Shown in pieces: positions 37,041 through 45,707 of a stretch of DNA of 64,000 bases; the stretch's first letter is position 1; each line of letters opens with the position of its first letter. The stretch comes from an uncultured Allomuricauda sp. (GTDB taxonomy: Bacteria > Bacteroidota > Bacteroidia > Flavobacteriales > Flavobacteriaceae). Under the pieces are notes generated by a model that was not told the DNA's origin, ran no database searches, and worked only from the letters and a program-made list of their open reading frames with translations. A program made the translations under genes and the position numbers. Location: NCBI RefSeq assembly GCF_947501165.1, contig NZ_CANMUU010000002.1, forward strand, positions 310,001 through 374,000. The letters are read 5' to 3'.

Positions 37041-39866
37041 TTATACATCCCAAGCTTTTCTTAGATAAATGTCTAAGTAATATCTCTCAACAAATCTGTC
37101 CACATTATCTTTTAAGTAGTTGTCAAGAGCCTTTTTAGTCTCCTTACTACTTGCTATCTTTTTGTAATAAAATCTTGTAACATATTCAGCTATCCACTCT
37201 GGCTCAAAATTTTTGTAATCAAAGTTTTGCATATCTAAAAGCCAGGCATAATAATGATTAAGATTTTTTACTCGTTTTAAATATTTAGGTGGAAACGTTC
37301 TATCTTCCTTATAACATAGGTTAATTAAATCATTTAGGGATTCATTTATTTGATTTTCTTTTGAAGTATAAATATCAAGAGTACCTTTTTGAATGGTTTT
37401 CGGTATGCATGCAATCAATGACTTTTCAAAAAAATCATCCCGGTGCTCTATTACTTCATAAATTCTTGAATGATAATAGAGATTAAAGTCAAAGTTTTCC
37501 TCAAGACGATTGTTTAGTCGTTCAGTGATTTGCTCAAGATAATTTTGGTTCTGAATAATTTGTGCTATGGGTATAATTGTGGTGTTTAGATGACTTTTTG
37601 AGCATAATGAACATTCTTCAAAAGCCAAATTCACAATTCTACTAAATTTTACCTTGGACAATCTTATTTTGCTATTTCTTAATTTGATTTGATTTACCAA
37701 AGACTCTAAAATAGCTTCTTCATGGCATTTTGAGATTTCTATGGATGCCAGAAAGAATTTTTTTAAATTAGAAATGCTTATCAGATTACCTTTTCTTTCA
37801 ATAAAAAGTCTCAAGTATTTTAGCTTGTGAGGTCGAACAAATTCTTCATTTTGTAGGAAGTGTATTAGTCTGGGTACAAAATCATTGATAAACTTTTTTT
37901 CAAGATTGCATAATGCCATCAACGTTAGAATATTTGAAAACAGCTTGTTATAGTAATCTCTGAATGTACGGTTTTCATTATCACAAATTTTATTATACAA
38001 TTCTTTGAGTTTTACATCATAATCAAAGAAGTTGTTTATAAGCTCATAAAATGACAATCCTTCATCAAGAACTCCATCATATTTCAGTTTTTTAAGCTTA
38101 TATCTGCGAAAGGTTTTGACTAAATGTTCGGCATCACTGTAGTAGATGAGATGTCTTAATAGCCAATCGCTAAATGAAGATAATCTGCTGTAATGTGTTT
38201 CGTCAATTCCATGCGAAGCAAAAAGCCCTTCCACGAATATTTTATGTAATTCCAAAAACTCATTAAACTTATCATAAATTAGATTGTTTTCATTTAAAAA
38301 ACAGACTAGTTCAGCATACTCGTTGACGAGTTTTTGCACGTGGCTATTAGAGCTATAGCCTTTGTTCAAGGAAGAATAATACTGCTCTACAATTTTATCT
38401 TTAAGTAGTGATAGTTCATTATTGTAAGTAGAGTAAAATTTTTCTTCTCTAATCCATTTAAAGATTTTTTTATACTCTTGAGATTGAAGTATGGATGAAA
38501 GCTGTTCAAGATTAATACTCTTTAATTTTTGTAGTAGTTCATCTCTACGATTTATTTCAAATACATTATTCTTAAGAAAGATATAGAGCTTGGATAAATT
38601 ATATTGAGATATAAATCCTAGCATTTTTTTAGATTCAAAAACGCGTTGTTCAGTTACCTGTTCTAATACTTTCGTGGCACTCTCAAAATTTCCTATTTTA
38701 TAGTGTACATACCCCAATTCTATCAAATCTTCTGGACTGCTATCATACTTATCCAATGAATCAAATAACAAGGGAAAATTGAGCTTTTTTAGACTACATT
38801 TTGGGCAATTACAGTCATGTTTTTTGCTGATAGTTAAACTTACTTTGTTTGCCCTTTTAGTACGATGGGATATATAATTAACCAAGTTATTAGTCAAACA
38901 ATTAAAAATAAATTTCGTCTTATCTTCAAGATTATCAACCCCATTAAACAATTCTTTATCTAAAAATTTTAATTTATTATCTGTTAAAATTTCGATTGAT
39001 TCAAATAAATTGAACAAGTTGTCATTATCGAGGTAGATAGTAAATAATGAATAATATGGATAGGAGTTTGAATTAGTTTTTAGTGGAGCGTTGTTTATCC
39101 ATAAATGAGGGGGAAGAAACTTCAATTCTTGAAACAAAAGATTCAAGTATTCATGTAACTGGTCCATTTCATGTTTGGACGTATCAATCTTAATTAAAGA
39201 TTGTTCAATTTTAGTCCGATGGGCCTTGGCCGGAAAGACGTTACTCGGCAATTCTTTTTTTAAGTCATTAACTAACCTGCCAATATCCGAATAGTATTCA
39301 ACATGAATTTCAGAATAATCTTCAATGATTTCAGGATGCAACATTCTATCGAGATTATCTGGATCTCCAAAATCGTTTTTATTAGAAGAGACAAAAAAAA
39401 GAGGTTGCAAATTTTTGGTGAAGTAATCTAGAGTTGCAAAAACAATATATGCATCTTTTGTGCTATCTAATTTATTATGAAATGGAGCTTTTCTGGCAAT
39501 TGATTTATCGCCACAGATTGCTTTTATTTCTGTCGATGTCCTTATTACTGTAGCATTATCCAGTAGATTATCAATTATCTCAATTTGATTGTCAACAATT
39601 TTAAAATCGGAATCTAAAGAAATGGGAATGTTAAGATTCTTTCTTCGAAAGAACTTTTGGGTGTGATTGTATTCTGTATTTATTAAACCTTTATAACGCT
39701 CCCGGTCTTTCTCTTTATTGTTATTCCATTCAGTTAATACTTCCTCATGAGTAAAGATTCTAATTATATCATTTTCTGCCCAATGTTGGAGGTATGGGAG
39801 TAATTTACTTTCTTCATTGGACAATAAGTTTTGCCAACTGCAAGTGTCAATCAATATATTTTTCAA
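37041..39866 (-). CDS. Large PIN-domain (DUF4935-like) protein
   Basis: A 941-residue protein. Residues 1 to about 205 form a PIN-type nuclease domain: D7 in ILIDTCSW, E46 in EEVLTEW, D138 in STKDAYIVFATL and D165 in SSNKNDFGD would be the metal-binding acids. A short Cys cluster (H350, C352, C354, C357 in KKHDCNCPKC) may bind zinc. The rest is all-helical, with one TPR-like stretch (DLIELGYVHYKIGNFESA). It probably cleaves RNA. Its place between a HigBA pair and mobilisation genes suggests a defence or abortive-infection cargo, which is inference. TTG at 39866 appears to be the start, since no in-frame ATG precedes the PIN motif. Confidence 0.7.
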   Translation of the reverse strand: MKNILIDTCSWQNLLSNEESKLLPYLQHWAENDIIRIFTHEEVLTEWNNNKEKDRERYKGLINTEYNHTQKFFRRKNLNIPISLDSDFKIVDNQIEIIDNLLDNATVIRTSTEIKAICGDKSIARKAPFHNKLDSTKDAYIVFATLDYFTKNLQPLFFVSSNKNDFGDPDNLDRMLHPEIIEDYSEIHVEYYSDIGRLVNDLKKELPSNVFPAKAHRTKIEQSLIKIDTSKHEMDQLHEYLNLLFQELKFLPPHLWINNAPLKTNSNSYPYYSLFTIYLDNDNLFNLFESIEILTDNKLKFLDKELFNGVDNLEDKTKFIFNCLTNNLVNYISHRTKRANKVSLTISKKHDCNCPKCSLKKLNFPLLFDSLDKYDSSPEDLIELGYVHYKIGNFESATKVLEQVTEQRVFESKKMLGFISQYNLSKLYIFLKNNVFEINRRDELLQKLKSINLEQLSSILQSQEYKKIFKWIREEKFYSTYNNELSLLKDKIVEQYYSSLNKGYSSNSHVQKLVNEYAELVCFLNENNLIYDKFNEFLELHKIFVEGLFASHGIDETHYSRLSSFSDWLLRHLIYYSDAEHLVKTFRRYKLKKLKYDGVLDEGLSFYELINNFFDYDVKLKELYNKICDNENRTFRDYYNKLFSNILTLMALCNLEKKFINDFVPRLIHFLQNEEFVRPHKLKYLRLFIERKGNLISISNLKKFFLASIEISKCHEEAILESLVNQIKLRNSKIRLSKVKFSRIVNLAFEECSLCSKSHLNTTIIPIAQIIQNQNYLEQITERLNNRLEENFDFNLYYHSRIYEVIEHRDDFFEKSLIACIPKTIQKGTLDIYTSKENQINESLNDLINLCYKEDRTFPPKYLKRVKNLNHYYAWLLDMQNFDYKNFEPEWIAEYVTRFYYKKIASSKETKKALDNYLKDNVDRFVERYYLDIYLRKAWDV

Positions 39867-40013
39867 TTTGATTTGAGTTTTAGCTATGAAAATAAGGTCT
39901 TACAATACTAAATTATCTTCAAAACTAAGTAAGATTTATGAATACATTTTTTAAAAACAATTAGCTTGTTTACAAATAATCGAAAAGAATACAATTTTTC
40001 TTTTAGTTATCCT

Positions 40014-40038
40014 CTAATTTGACTTTTCATCAAATTAG
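40014..40038. repeat. Hairpin at the end of the mob operon
   Basis: Perfect 9-bp stem CTAATTTGA / TCAAATTAG with a 7-base loop, 110 bases beyond the stop of the last mob gene. It has no following T-run, so it could be a weak terminator or mark the element boundary. Confidence 0.5.
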
Positions 40039-40147
40039 GCTTGATGACGATTCCCAAATCTTACCAAAAGCTTTGCGCGTGGTACCTGTGGGATTTCTTC
40101 CGCGTTCAGAAAGATAAGCGAGAAGAAGAAATTCCATAGGGCGCAAA

Positions 40148-40603
40148 CTACTTTTTGTCTTTGGGGTTGCGCCATTCTTCATAAAGGGCAAGTGCCTCTG
40201 GGGTTTCCACCATAAATCGATCAAAGTGTTTGACTGCGTTACTTTCACCTTGTGAAAAAGCAGCCTGCTCCTTTTTGGGAATGCTCGAAATCTGGAATAT
40301 GGCGTATCCCAAGACCAATAAAACGATAACCAAGAACCCCCAGAACAGCTTTATAGCCCATTTTGGAAAGGCAATGGACTTCTTAACATGGTAGAGAACA
40401 TTGGCCAATAGTTTGTTCTGTTCTTCAACCGCTTTCTTCTGGCTGTCGTTGTACCCTTTTAGGAGGTAGTCAATATCAGAGGTGTCAGCCGATACCTTAT
40501 AGCCAATAAGAAACTCTTTGAGTTTTTCCATTCGATTGACCGAATGTTCAAAATTCTTCAGTTCCTCTGTCAACAATTCTGCTATTTCATCCAGTTTTGC
40601 CAT
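40148..40603 (-). CDS. Mob-operon accessory membrane protein (DUF6730-like)
   Basis: A 151-residue protein with an N-terminal coiled-coil-like helix (KLDEIAELLTEELKNFEHSVNRMEKLKEF), one membrane helix near residues 82-102 (IKLFWGFLVIVLLVLGYAIF) and a charged tail. This type of small protein commonly follows relaxase genes in flavobacterial mobilisable elements. The stop is followed by no other gene of the module. Role in transfer is inferred from position only. Confidence 0.7.
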   Translation of the reverse strand: MAKLDEIAELLTEELKNFEHSVNRMEKLKEFLIGYKVSADTSDIDYLLKGYNDSQKKAVEEQNKLLANVLYHVKKSIAFPKWAIKLFWGFLVIVLLVLGYAIFQISSIPKKEQAAFSQGESNAVKHFDRFMVETPEALALYEEWRNPKDKK

Positions 40604-40607
40604 AATG

Positions 40608-41489
40608 TTACATTCCTATTTCAATTCCTATTCCTTTATCAATGGTTCTTTTGATGGTTTTTGTGATTGCTTTCGTTGCCATTTTAACCACGAGGCTAGG
40701 GGAGAGGCTTACGGTTTTGCCCATCAGTCTCATGGTATTCTCAGTTTTGGCTTTCTCCACTACATTTCTATTGAAACCAATCTGTTCGGCTATCTTGTTC
40801 ATGGACATGGAACGGTGTACCTCGCTCCCTTTTAAATTCTGCCCGGCAAACTCGAACCGAAAGCCTTGCAGTTGGTTTTGCTTGTTGATGGACGGGACGA
40901 CCTTTACAGGATAGGCTTCCATAGCCTTGATATATTGGTCAAAGTCCTTTGGCCTGACCTCGCTAATGACCTTTTCATGAATTCTTTTAAGAATCATACG
41001 CATATCCTTGGCCTTGTCCAGTTTTTGTTGCTGTACTTCTCGTACTGTGGTCAATCCCATTTCCTTTGCCACCCGTTCTGCGGCTTGTTGGCTCCGCTTC
41101 CCAATAAAATTGTCTCTAAAGGCTCGCCCTTGAAAATTGATACGGTTTACATACAAATGGATATGGACATGCTTTCTGTTTCTGTGAACAAATGCAATGG
41201 CCTGGCTCTCCCGTAACTTCATTTGTTTTAAAAAACGTTCAGTGATTTCTTGGAGTTCTTTGTTTTTCATCTCCTTGCCATCTTTTATGGTAGGACTGAG
41301 CACGAAACTCAAGGTGTTCTTTTTACATTGATGGTTCTGCTGTTGGATGGTCCTGAACTCTTGGGTAATCTCTTTAGGAGTATCCCCGGCCAGAAATTGG
41401 CTATGAACAATCTCCGGTTTCTTATCTTCCCGAAGCCCGTAGGCCATAGATGCCGATGTGTGCGATATGGATTTTCCCATTCCGATCAT
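40608..41489 (-). CDS. mobB: Relaxase / mobilisation nuclease (MobB-like, PF03432 type)
   Basis: A 293-residue relaxase. The metal-binding histidine motif is in HRNRKHVHIHLYVNRI near residues 105-120, and the N-terminal MGKSISHTSASMAYGL is typical of Bacteroidota MobB/BfmB-like relaxases. It should nick oriT and pilot the strand. Its start overlaps the MobC stop by 4 bases (ATGA). A candidate oriT lies about 1.7 kb upstream, beyond the leading genes of the module. Confidence 0.9.
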   Translation of the reverse strand: MIGMGKSISHTSASMAYGLREDKKPEIVHSQFLAGDTPKEITQEFRTIQQQNHQCKKNTLSFVLSPTIKDGKEMKNKELQEITERFLKQMKLRESQAIAFVHRNRKHVHIHLYVNRINFQGRAFRDNFIGKRSQQAAERVAKEMGLTTVREVQQQKLDKAKDMRMILKRIHEKVISEVRPKDFDQYIKAMEAYPVKVVPSINKQNQLQGFRFEFAGQNLKGSEVHRSMSMNKIAEQIGFNRNVVEKAKTENTMRLMGKTVSLSPSLVVKMATKAITKTIKRTIDKGIGIEIGM

Positions 41490-41782
41490 ACCTTAAAACT
41501 TAAAAGGTGTTCCCTGATTTCTTTTGCCAACCGGGTAACTTCATCCGCCAATTTTGGATTTCGCTTTCGGAACATATTTCCGATGCGTTTAAAATTATTT
41601 TGGTACTGCACTAATAGTTTATAAGCTTCAATCTGGTCTTCGGACAATCGTTCAATAATCCTATCATCAAACGCTGCGCGACGGCAATACTCGCTGATTG
41701 AGAGACCTGATTTTTTGGCCTTAACCTTCAGCAGTTTTTTCTCAAATATTGAGCACCTGAATTGGACGAATTCCCGTTTCAT
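41486..41782 (-). CDS. mobC: MobC-like relaxosome protein
   Basis: A 98-residue protein from the ATG at 41782, with a ribbon-helix-helix start (REFVQFRCSIFEKKLLKVKAKKSGLSISEYCRRAAF) followed by a helical MobC-type domain (YKLLVQYQNNFKRIGNMFRKR). It should bind the oriT region and help the relaxase. A longer frame to 41845 begins with a Cys/His-rich stretch unlike the family and is rejected. Confidence 0.87.
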   Translation of the reverse strand: MKREFVQFRCSIFEKKLLKVKAKKSGLSISEYCRRAAFDDRIIERLSEDQIEAYKLLVQYQNNFKRIGNMFRKRNPKLADEVTRLAKEIREHLLSFKV

Positions 41783-41909
41783 ATTTCTTATCCTCTTTTG
41801 CGACCAAGGGGAGCAAAAGCAAGATTTGTCATGACAATGACACATCTTGAATTCTCACTCAATCATCATTTTCACGCTGATTTCGCTCGCCTGCTCCTCT
41901 CCCTATCCA

Positions 41910-42200
41910 TCAATAATTCTTCTTATTTCTAAGTGCATATTTAAGTGCCTCCGCTTCCAATTCAGCTTTCGATTTTCTGTTGTTCTGTAATAGCCAAAGA
42001 TTAAGTTTCTTCTTTTCGAAGAATATCATTTTGCCATTGGGCTTGGAGTGCGATATCTGTCTTCTGGATGTAAGCTTGTACAAAAAGCTTCGTGATACGC
42101 CCATATATTCACAGGCCTCCTCGAATGTCAATACTTCCTTGTTGCTTGACAGTAATCGCTCTATACGTTCAAGACGTTCCTCTAATTTTAAATAATCCAT
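41910..42200 (-). CDS. Helix-turn-helix (excisionase-like) DNA-binding protein
   Basis: A 96-residue protein from the ATG at 42200. A coiled N-terminus (LEERLERIERLLSS) is followed by a winged HTH of the MerR/excisionase class (LTFEEACEYMGVSRSFLYKLTSRRQISHSKPNGKMIFF). Such proteins precede mobC-mobB in many flavobacterial mobilisable elements and regulate excision or mob expression. It lies 127 bases upstream of mobC. Confidence 0.8.
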   Translation of the reverse strand: MDYLKLEERLERIERLLSSNKEVLTFEEACEYMGVSRSFLYKLTSRRQISHSKPNGKMIFFEKKKLNLWLLQNNRKSKAELEAEALKYALRNKKNY

Positions 42201-42342
42201 TACTATTTCTTTTTTGGGGTGAAACAATGGGCACCTTTTGTACTTTTTATTAGAATTCTTTCAGCAAGCTAGCATCGGAAAAAATAGGAAAGGCTTGCAT
42301 CGCATGTGGTGCAAGCAAAATAGAGGAGAATGCAAGCAAGTT

Positions 42343-43059
42343 TTATGAAAATGGCGCAAAGACGGCTTCCAATTCCTCGCTTCTTCTGGAAACCCTGTTT
42401 CTTGTAAGGGCGTTTCTAACGGTATCGTAGTTATAGGGTTGCCCATCCTCACGCCTCAGCAAATCAGAGTTTTTAATGAAATCAATAAGTTGCAGATCAT
42501 TCTTGGGAAAGCTCATCTTAAGCAGTTCATAGAACTCTTTGCAGGCAGGGTTCTTTAATTTCAGGTGAATCTTCGAATCATGTTCGTCCCAATCCTTTAA
42601 AAAGCATTGGATAAAATCATCTTTTGAAGTTTTATCGATGATGACCATATCATAGCGGACCAAATTATCGTAGAGTTTCCCCAATTGGGATTCACTGATT
42701 GAAATATTGAAATTTCTGGAGGACTTTAGTTTCTCCTTTATTTTGGGAATAAAGATTCTCTCAAACCATTTACTCCACGTCAGTTGGGTCATAAGCATTC
42801 CGCTCAAAAAAAGAAAGCCGCCAACACTATAGGAAAAAACAGCAATACTTTCCAAGGGTTCCAGAATGGCATCATAGCCCAATTTCATGGTAAAAAGGCC
42901 CATAGCATAGAACACCAATCTTGGCTTTTCTACATATTTGTCCCATTTGAATGCTTCATTGAACATAAACCGCATGAAACGTACTAAATAGGGTACTGCT
43001 ATCCTGATAACAAAATAGGCGAAACAGGCAAGCATGAAATACTTAAGAATCAGAAGCAT
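42343..43059 (-). CDS. Membrane-anchored hypothetical protein of the mob module
   Basis: A 238-residue protein with membrane segments near residues 1-25 and 75-95 and a soluble C-terminal half ending in YDTVRNALTRNRVSRRSEELE. I do not recognise the family. The C-terminal segment, with LLRREDGQPYNYDTVRNAL, resembles small winged-helix-like ends of mobile-element proteins, but this is weak. It is the first gene after the candidate oriT and is co-oriented with the mob genes. Confidence 0.6.
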   Translation of the reverse strand: MLLILKYFMLACFAYFVIRIAVPYLVRFMRFMFNEAFKWDKYVEKPRLVFYAMGLFTMKLGYDAILEPLESIAVFSYSVGGFLFLSGMLMTQLTWSKWFERIFIPKIKEKLKSSRNFNISISESQLGKLYDNLVRYDMVIIDKTSKDDFIQCFLKDWDEHDSKIHLKLKNPACKEFYELLKMSFPKNDLQLIDFIKNSDLLRREDGQPYNYDTVRNALTRNRVSRRSEELEAVFAPFS

Positions 43060-43455
43060 CTCATCAAATTAACATTTTCTCTTGGCAAATCCGCAGGATA
43101 AGGATGTAATGTCGCTTTTAACGACCATGCTCCTATAAAATATACTTGTAGGTAGGGAGAAGAAAGGTCAAGCGGCGTAACGCCGCTTGTGCTTTTGCGC
43201 GGTTCTGAGGGTGTCGCAAAACCCAAAGGTTTTGCGACTTCCGCAAGGGCTTGGAAATAAAACTATCTTTGGTAAAGTCTTGAAAATGGATTATAGTACC
43301 GAAAAAGGTTCTTTTTTGGGCACTCGAAAGAGTTAATGCCTGCGTCCTACTGGAATCCAAAAGATGGACTTTTCAAATGTTCACAAAATTATGGGTTTGG
43401 TCTAACCTTTTTGGTCAACTCGGTAAACTTTATGGGCGACAGTGTTTTGTCAGCA
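43060..43455. other. Non-coding region upstream of the mob module
   Basis: No convincing gene is visible. The stretch holds two strong hairpins (43169-43189 and 43213-43238) listed as an oriT candidate. Base composition around them is clearly more GC-rich than the surroundings. Confidence 0.5.
43169..43238 (-). other. Candidate oriT: two adjacent perfect inverted repeats
   Basis: Arms CAAGCGGCGT / ACGCCGCTTG with a 1-base centre at 43169-43189, then GTCGCAAAACC / GGTTTTGCGAC with a CAAA loop at 43213-43238. They lie 110-180 bases upstream of the first gene of the mob module, where an origin of transfer would be expected. The nick site cannot be assigned. Confidence 0.5.
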
Positions 43456-43629
43456 TTAGTTTTTCATTTTATTCATGAGTCGATTTATTTCTTTCAAATT
43501 GTTATTCTTAAACTTATAGGGATAATACAAATCAGCACCTATTATTTCGGCCCCTGCAATGGGTGTTTTGTTAAGGCAATCCGATGTCTTGTAATGTCTC
43601 AAGGTTTCGATATACTGTTCATAAATTTG
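43456..43629 (-). pseudogene. Coding-like remnant in frame after the DUF1905 stop
   Basis: Directly after the TAG stop of the DUF1905 gene, the same frame stays open for 57 codons to TAA at 43456. It has coding-like composition (PIAGAEIIGADLYYPYKF, ending LMNKMKN). It has no ATG, GTG or TTG near its beginning. It may be the 3' end of another gene fused by deletion, or a former extension cut off by a nonsense change. I do not recognise it. Confidence 0.35.
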
Positions 43630-43929
43630 CTAAATCGAAATACAAATGGTAATTCTATCGTTCGATTTTAGATTGGCTTTCTTTCTTATGTCAGCTTTTA
43701 GTGGGAGTAAGTACGTAGCAAGTTTTTTGTCAAACCAAATGGAAGTATCCCATTCAATGCTATTCAGATTAGCAACGACTTTCATACGTCCCCAGCCTTC
43801 TTCTTGCCATTGTAGGTTTTCTCTAATTTCTTTTGATATATCCTTTGGTAAAGAAACGAAGAACCATCCTCCATCCAAATTATCTCTCCAAATTTGCCCG
43901 GAAAACTCGTATTTGATTTTAGCTTGCAA
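43630..43929 (-). CDS. DUF1905 domain protein
   Basis: A 99-residue protein covering one complete DUF1905 domain (IKYEFSGQIWRDNLDGGWFFVSLP, WQEEGWGRMKV, SIWFDKKLATYLLPLKADIRKK). Function of the family is unknown; members are small beta-barrel proteins often found among accessory genes. Length matches stand-alone family members. It begins the minus-strand accessory gene series with the beta-lactamase upstream. Confidence 0.85.
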   Translation of the reverse strand: MQAKIKYEFSGQIWRDNLDGGWFFVSLPKDISKEIRENLQWQEEGWGRMKVVANLNSIEWDTSIWFDKKLATYLLPLKADIRKKANLKSNDRITICISI

Positions 43930-43974
43930 GTTCTTGTCTATTTTGATTCAATCCTTGGTTTGTTCTAATTGCCC

Positions 43975-43997
43975 ACAACGTTGGAATATAGCTTATA
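43975..43997. repeat. Recurrent intergenic motif, copy 1
   Basis: ACAACG, then ATATAGCTTATA 5 bases later, in the spacer between the DUF1905 and beta-lactamase genes. Similar ACAAC...ATATAGCTTA segments occur at 59823 and 61688. They may be one arm of cassette-like spacer elements. Confidence 0.35.
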
Positions 43998-44100
43998 TAA
44001 TCTATAAATCTTTTATGTACAGTTTTGTTCTATCACTTATCCCGCTATTACTTACACACCGTGTTACTTGCTAGTATTTTTTGGATATTTGAACTATCAG

Positions 44101-45003
44101 TTATTCGTCAATAAAATAATCCCAAGCCAGCTTAGAGATGTCGGATATTATTTTTTCGTTAGTTTTGAAGTCTTCTTTAGATTCAGTCACAAAAACACTT
44201 ATAGTATAGTGTTTTCCGTTGGGTAAAAACACAATTCCAACATTGTTTACTGCTGCAGTTATGCCTGTTTCTTTTTTCTTTCCTGACCAGCCAGTTTTGT
44301 GCGCAACAATTGTTTCTTCTGGTAATTGCCCTCTTAATCTATTTTTTCCAGTTTTGGTACTTTTCATTATTTCCCAAATAAAATCATAGCTCTCTTTGGA
44401 AAGCAAACCATTATTGTTTTCATAAAATATTGCCAGAATTCTATTAGCTTCTTTTGGTGTTGTCCAATTTAAAAATTGCAAATCCCAATTGTTCTGCATT
44501 GTTTCCTCATTTATTTTTACAGCAAAATCTTTAAAACCGAGACTTGAAAAATAATTCTCAACCACCTGTGGTTTTCCAAGCAATTTTAGCAAAATATCAC
44601 AGCCAACATTGTCACTTAAAGCGACTGTGTACTCCATAATTTCTGCAAGGGTAAGTGTAGCCCCTTCCGGAAATTTTTCTCTTATTGGACTCCATAGTCC
44701 AGGTAGCAGTTCATTTTTCTTGATCTCAATTTTTTGGTCAAGTGAAAGATTGCCTTTATCTACTTCAGATAAAATTGTCAACGCAATTGGGAATTTGAAA
44801 ACACTCTGCATTGGATAGTGTCTTTGACCATTAATACTTAGTGTATCATTAGTTTCAATCCCATTAACTGCAACTCCAACAATTGCTGTTTTTGTGCTTA
44901 TGATACTATCAATTTTCTGTCTCAAAATTTCTATTTCTTGAGAATAGCCATTTTTGAAAACCATTACGATGAGAAAGAAAATGACCGGTGTTTTTTTTAG
45001 CAT
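44101..45003 (-). CDS. Class A beta-lactamase, subclass A2 type
   Basis: A 300-residue secreted serine beta-lactamase. It has a signal peptide (about residues 1-21, ending NGYSQ), active-site S67-x-x-K70 in SVFK, S130-D131-N132, a Glu in the omega loop (INEETM, near 166) and K236-T237-G238. The pattern resembles the Bacteroidota A2 enzymes (CfxA, CIA, CGA, PER/VEB neighbourhood). It should hydrolyse penicillins and possibly cephalosporins in the periplasm; the spectrum cannot be inferred. The gene is flanked by cassette-like spacers, not by an insertion sequence. Confidence 0.92.
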   Translation of the reverse strand: MLKKTPVIFFLIVMVFKNGYSQEIEILRQKIDSIISTKTAIVGVAVNGIETNDTLSINGQRHYPMQSVFKFPIALTILSEVDKGNLSLDQKIEIKKNELLPGLWSPIREKFPEGATLTLAEIMEYTVALSDNVGCDILLKLLGKPQVVENYFSSLGFKDFAVKINEETMQNNWDLQFLNWTTPKEANRILAIFYENNNGLLSKESYDFIWEIMKSTKTGKNRLRGQLPEETIVAHKTGWSGKKKETGITAAVNNVGIVFLPNGKHYTISVFVTESKEDFKTNEKIISDISKLAWDYFIDE

Positions 45004-45103
45004 AATCTTTGTTTTGCTCCTGGGTAACGTCGCATGTATGAACTGCAGTGGTGTTTAGCCGCTATGATTTTATACACCTCGTTGTAACCTTTTTTTTTAC
45101 TAT

Positions 45104-45544
45104 TCAATCTTTGATTCCCGTCTTTATTTTGCTTCTTGAATAGTCTTCTCCTTCTATCGGATTATCAACTAATCTCTGTAACATCGCAATTTGTCCTATG
45201 TGCGTCAACAGGTCTGAAAATGGACCTTGGACAAGTCTCTTTGAATAGTTTATGTCCAAATTCTTCTTGTTCAGTATTTGGTCGACTTTACTTAATTCAG
45301 TGTTGAATCGTTCAATTTCATTTTCAAAACTCAATTTCTCTATTTTTTCTTCAGGTAGAGACTCATGCTCAATGAAAAATCTCGTAGAATAAATTACATC
45401 GCACATGTGATGTAGTATTTCATTTGGGCTTCTACTGCCTCTGCCCAAACTAAAATCAATAAAAGCCTGATGACTTCCTTTTATTGACCTATCAAAGCGA
45501 TATTTAATAGTCGATATAGTATGCCTTAGTAATTCGTTCTTCAT
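45104..45544 (-). CDS. DinB-like helical-bundle protein
   Basis: A 146-residue four-helix-bundle protein with the DinB/YfiT-like arrangement: IKGSHQAFIDFSLGRGSRSPNEILHHMCDVIYSTRFFI, then the third-helix pattern PFSDLLTHIGQIAMLQRLV. Histidines at the expected places (HHM, LTHIGQ) could bind a metal. Family members include thiol-dependent transferases and many proteins of unknown role. It is a single gene between two spacers. Confidence 0.75.
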   Translation of the reverse strand: MKNELLRHTISTIKYRFDRSIKGSHQAFIDFSLGRGSRSPNEILHHMCDVIYSTRFFIEHESLPEEKIEKLSFENEIERFNTELSKVDQILNKKNLDINYSKRLVQGPFSDLLTHIGQIAMLQRLVDNPIEGEDYSRSKIKTGIKD

Positions 45545-45552
45545 TTTTTAAT

Positions 45553-45694
45553 GGTGTACAACGGTCTCGGCTATAGACACTTGCTTGGGTTAGCACGGAC
45601 TTTTGCAAGTACACGACAAGCTGAAAATTCCGCAGGAATTTTCAGGATAAGCCTGTCGTAGCAATTGTTTATAGCCATTGTTAGCAAACGTTAT
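45553..45694. repeat. Cassette-like palindromic spacer A
   Basis: A 142-base imperfect palindrome. The outer arms are 45569-45585 (GGCTATAGACACTTGCT) and 45660-45676 (AGCAATTGTTTATAGCC), matching at about 15 of 17 positions. The middle arms are ACGACAAGC / GCCTGTCGT, and an inner perfect 11-bp stem is CTGAAAATTCC-GCA-GGAATTTTCAG. It separates the DinB-like gene from the esterase gene. It recalls integron-cassette recombination sites in shape, but the canonical core sequence is absent. Confidence 0.65.
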
Positions 45695-45707
45695 TTTAGT
45701 TTATTCA

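Noticed and set aside
40030..40248. A 72-codon minus-strand frame near the end of the mob operon
   Set aside because: It overlaps the DUF6730-like gene in another frame for almost half its length and has no recognisable domain or start context.
41250..41624. A 124-codon plus-strand frame opposite mobB/mobC
   Set aside because: Antisense to two clear mob genes; no domain visible.
41783..41845. Longer MobC start with a Cys/His-rich N-terminus
   Set aside because: The extra 21 residues do not resemble MobC proteins, and the ATG at 41782 starts exactly at the ribbon-helix-helix domain.
43133..43360. A 75-codon minus-strand frame across the oriT-like hairpins
   Set aside because: Its sequence is dictated by the inverted repeats and shows no protein-like pattern.
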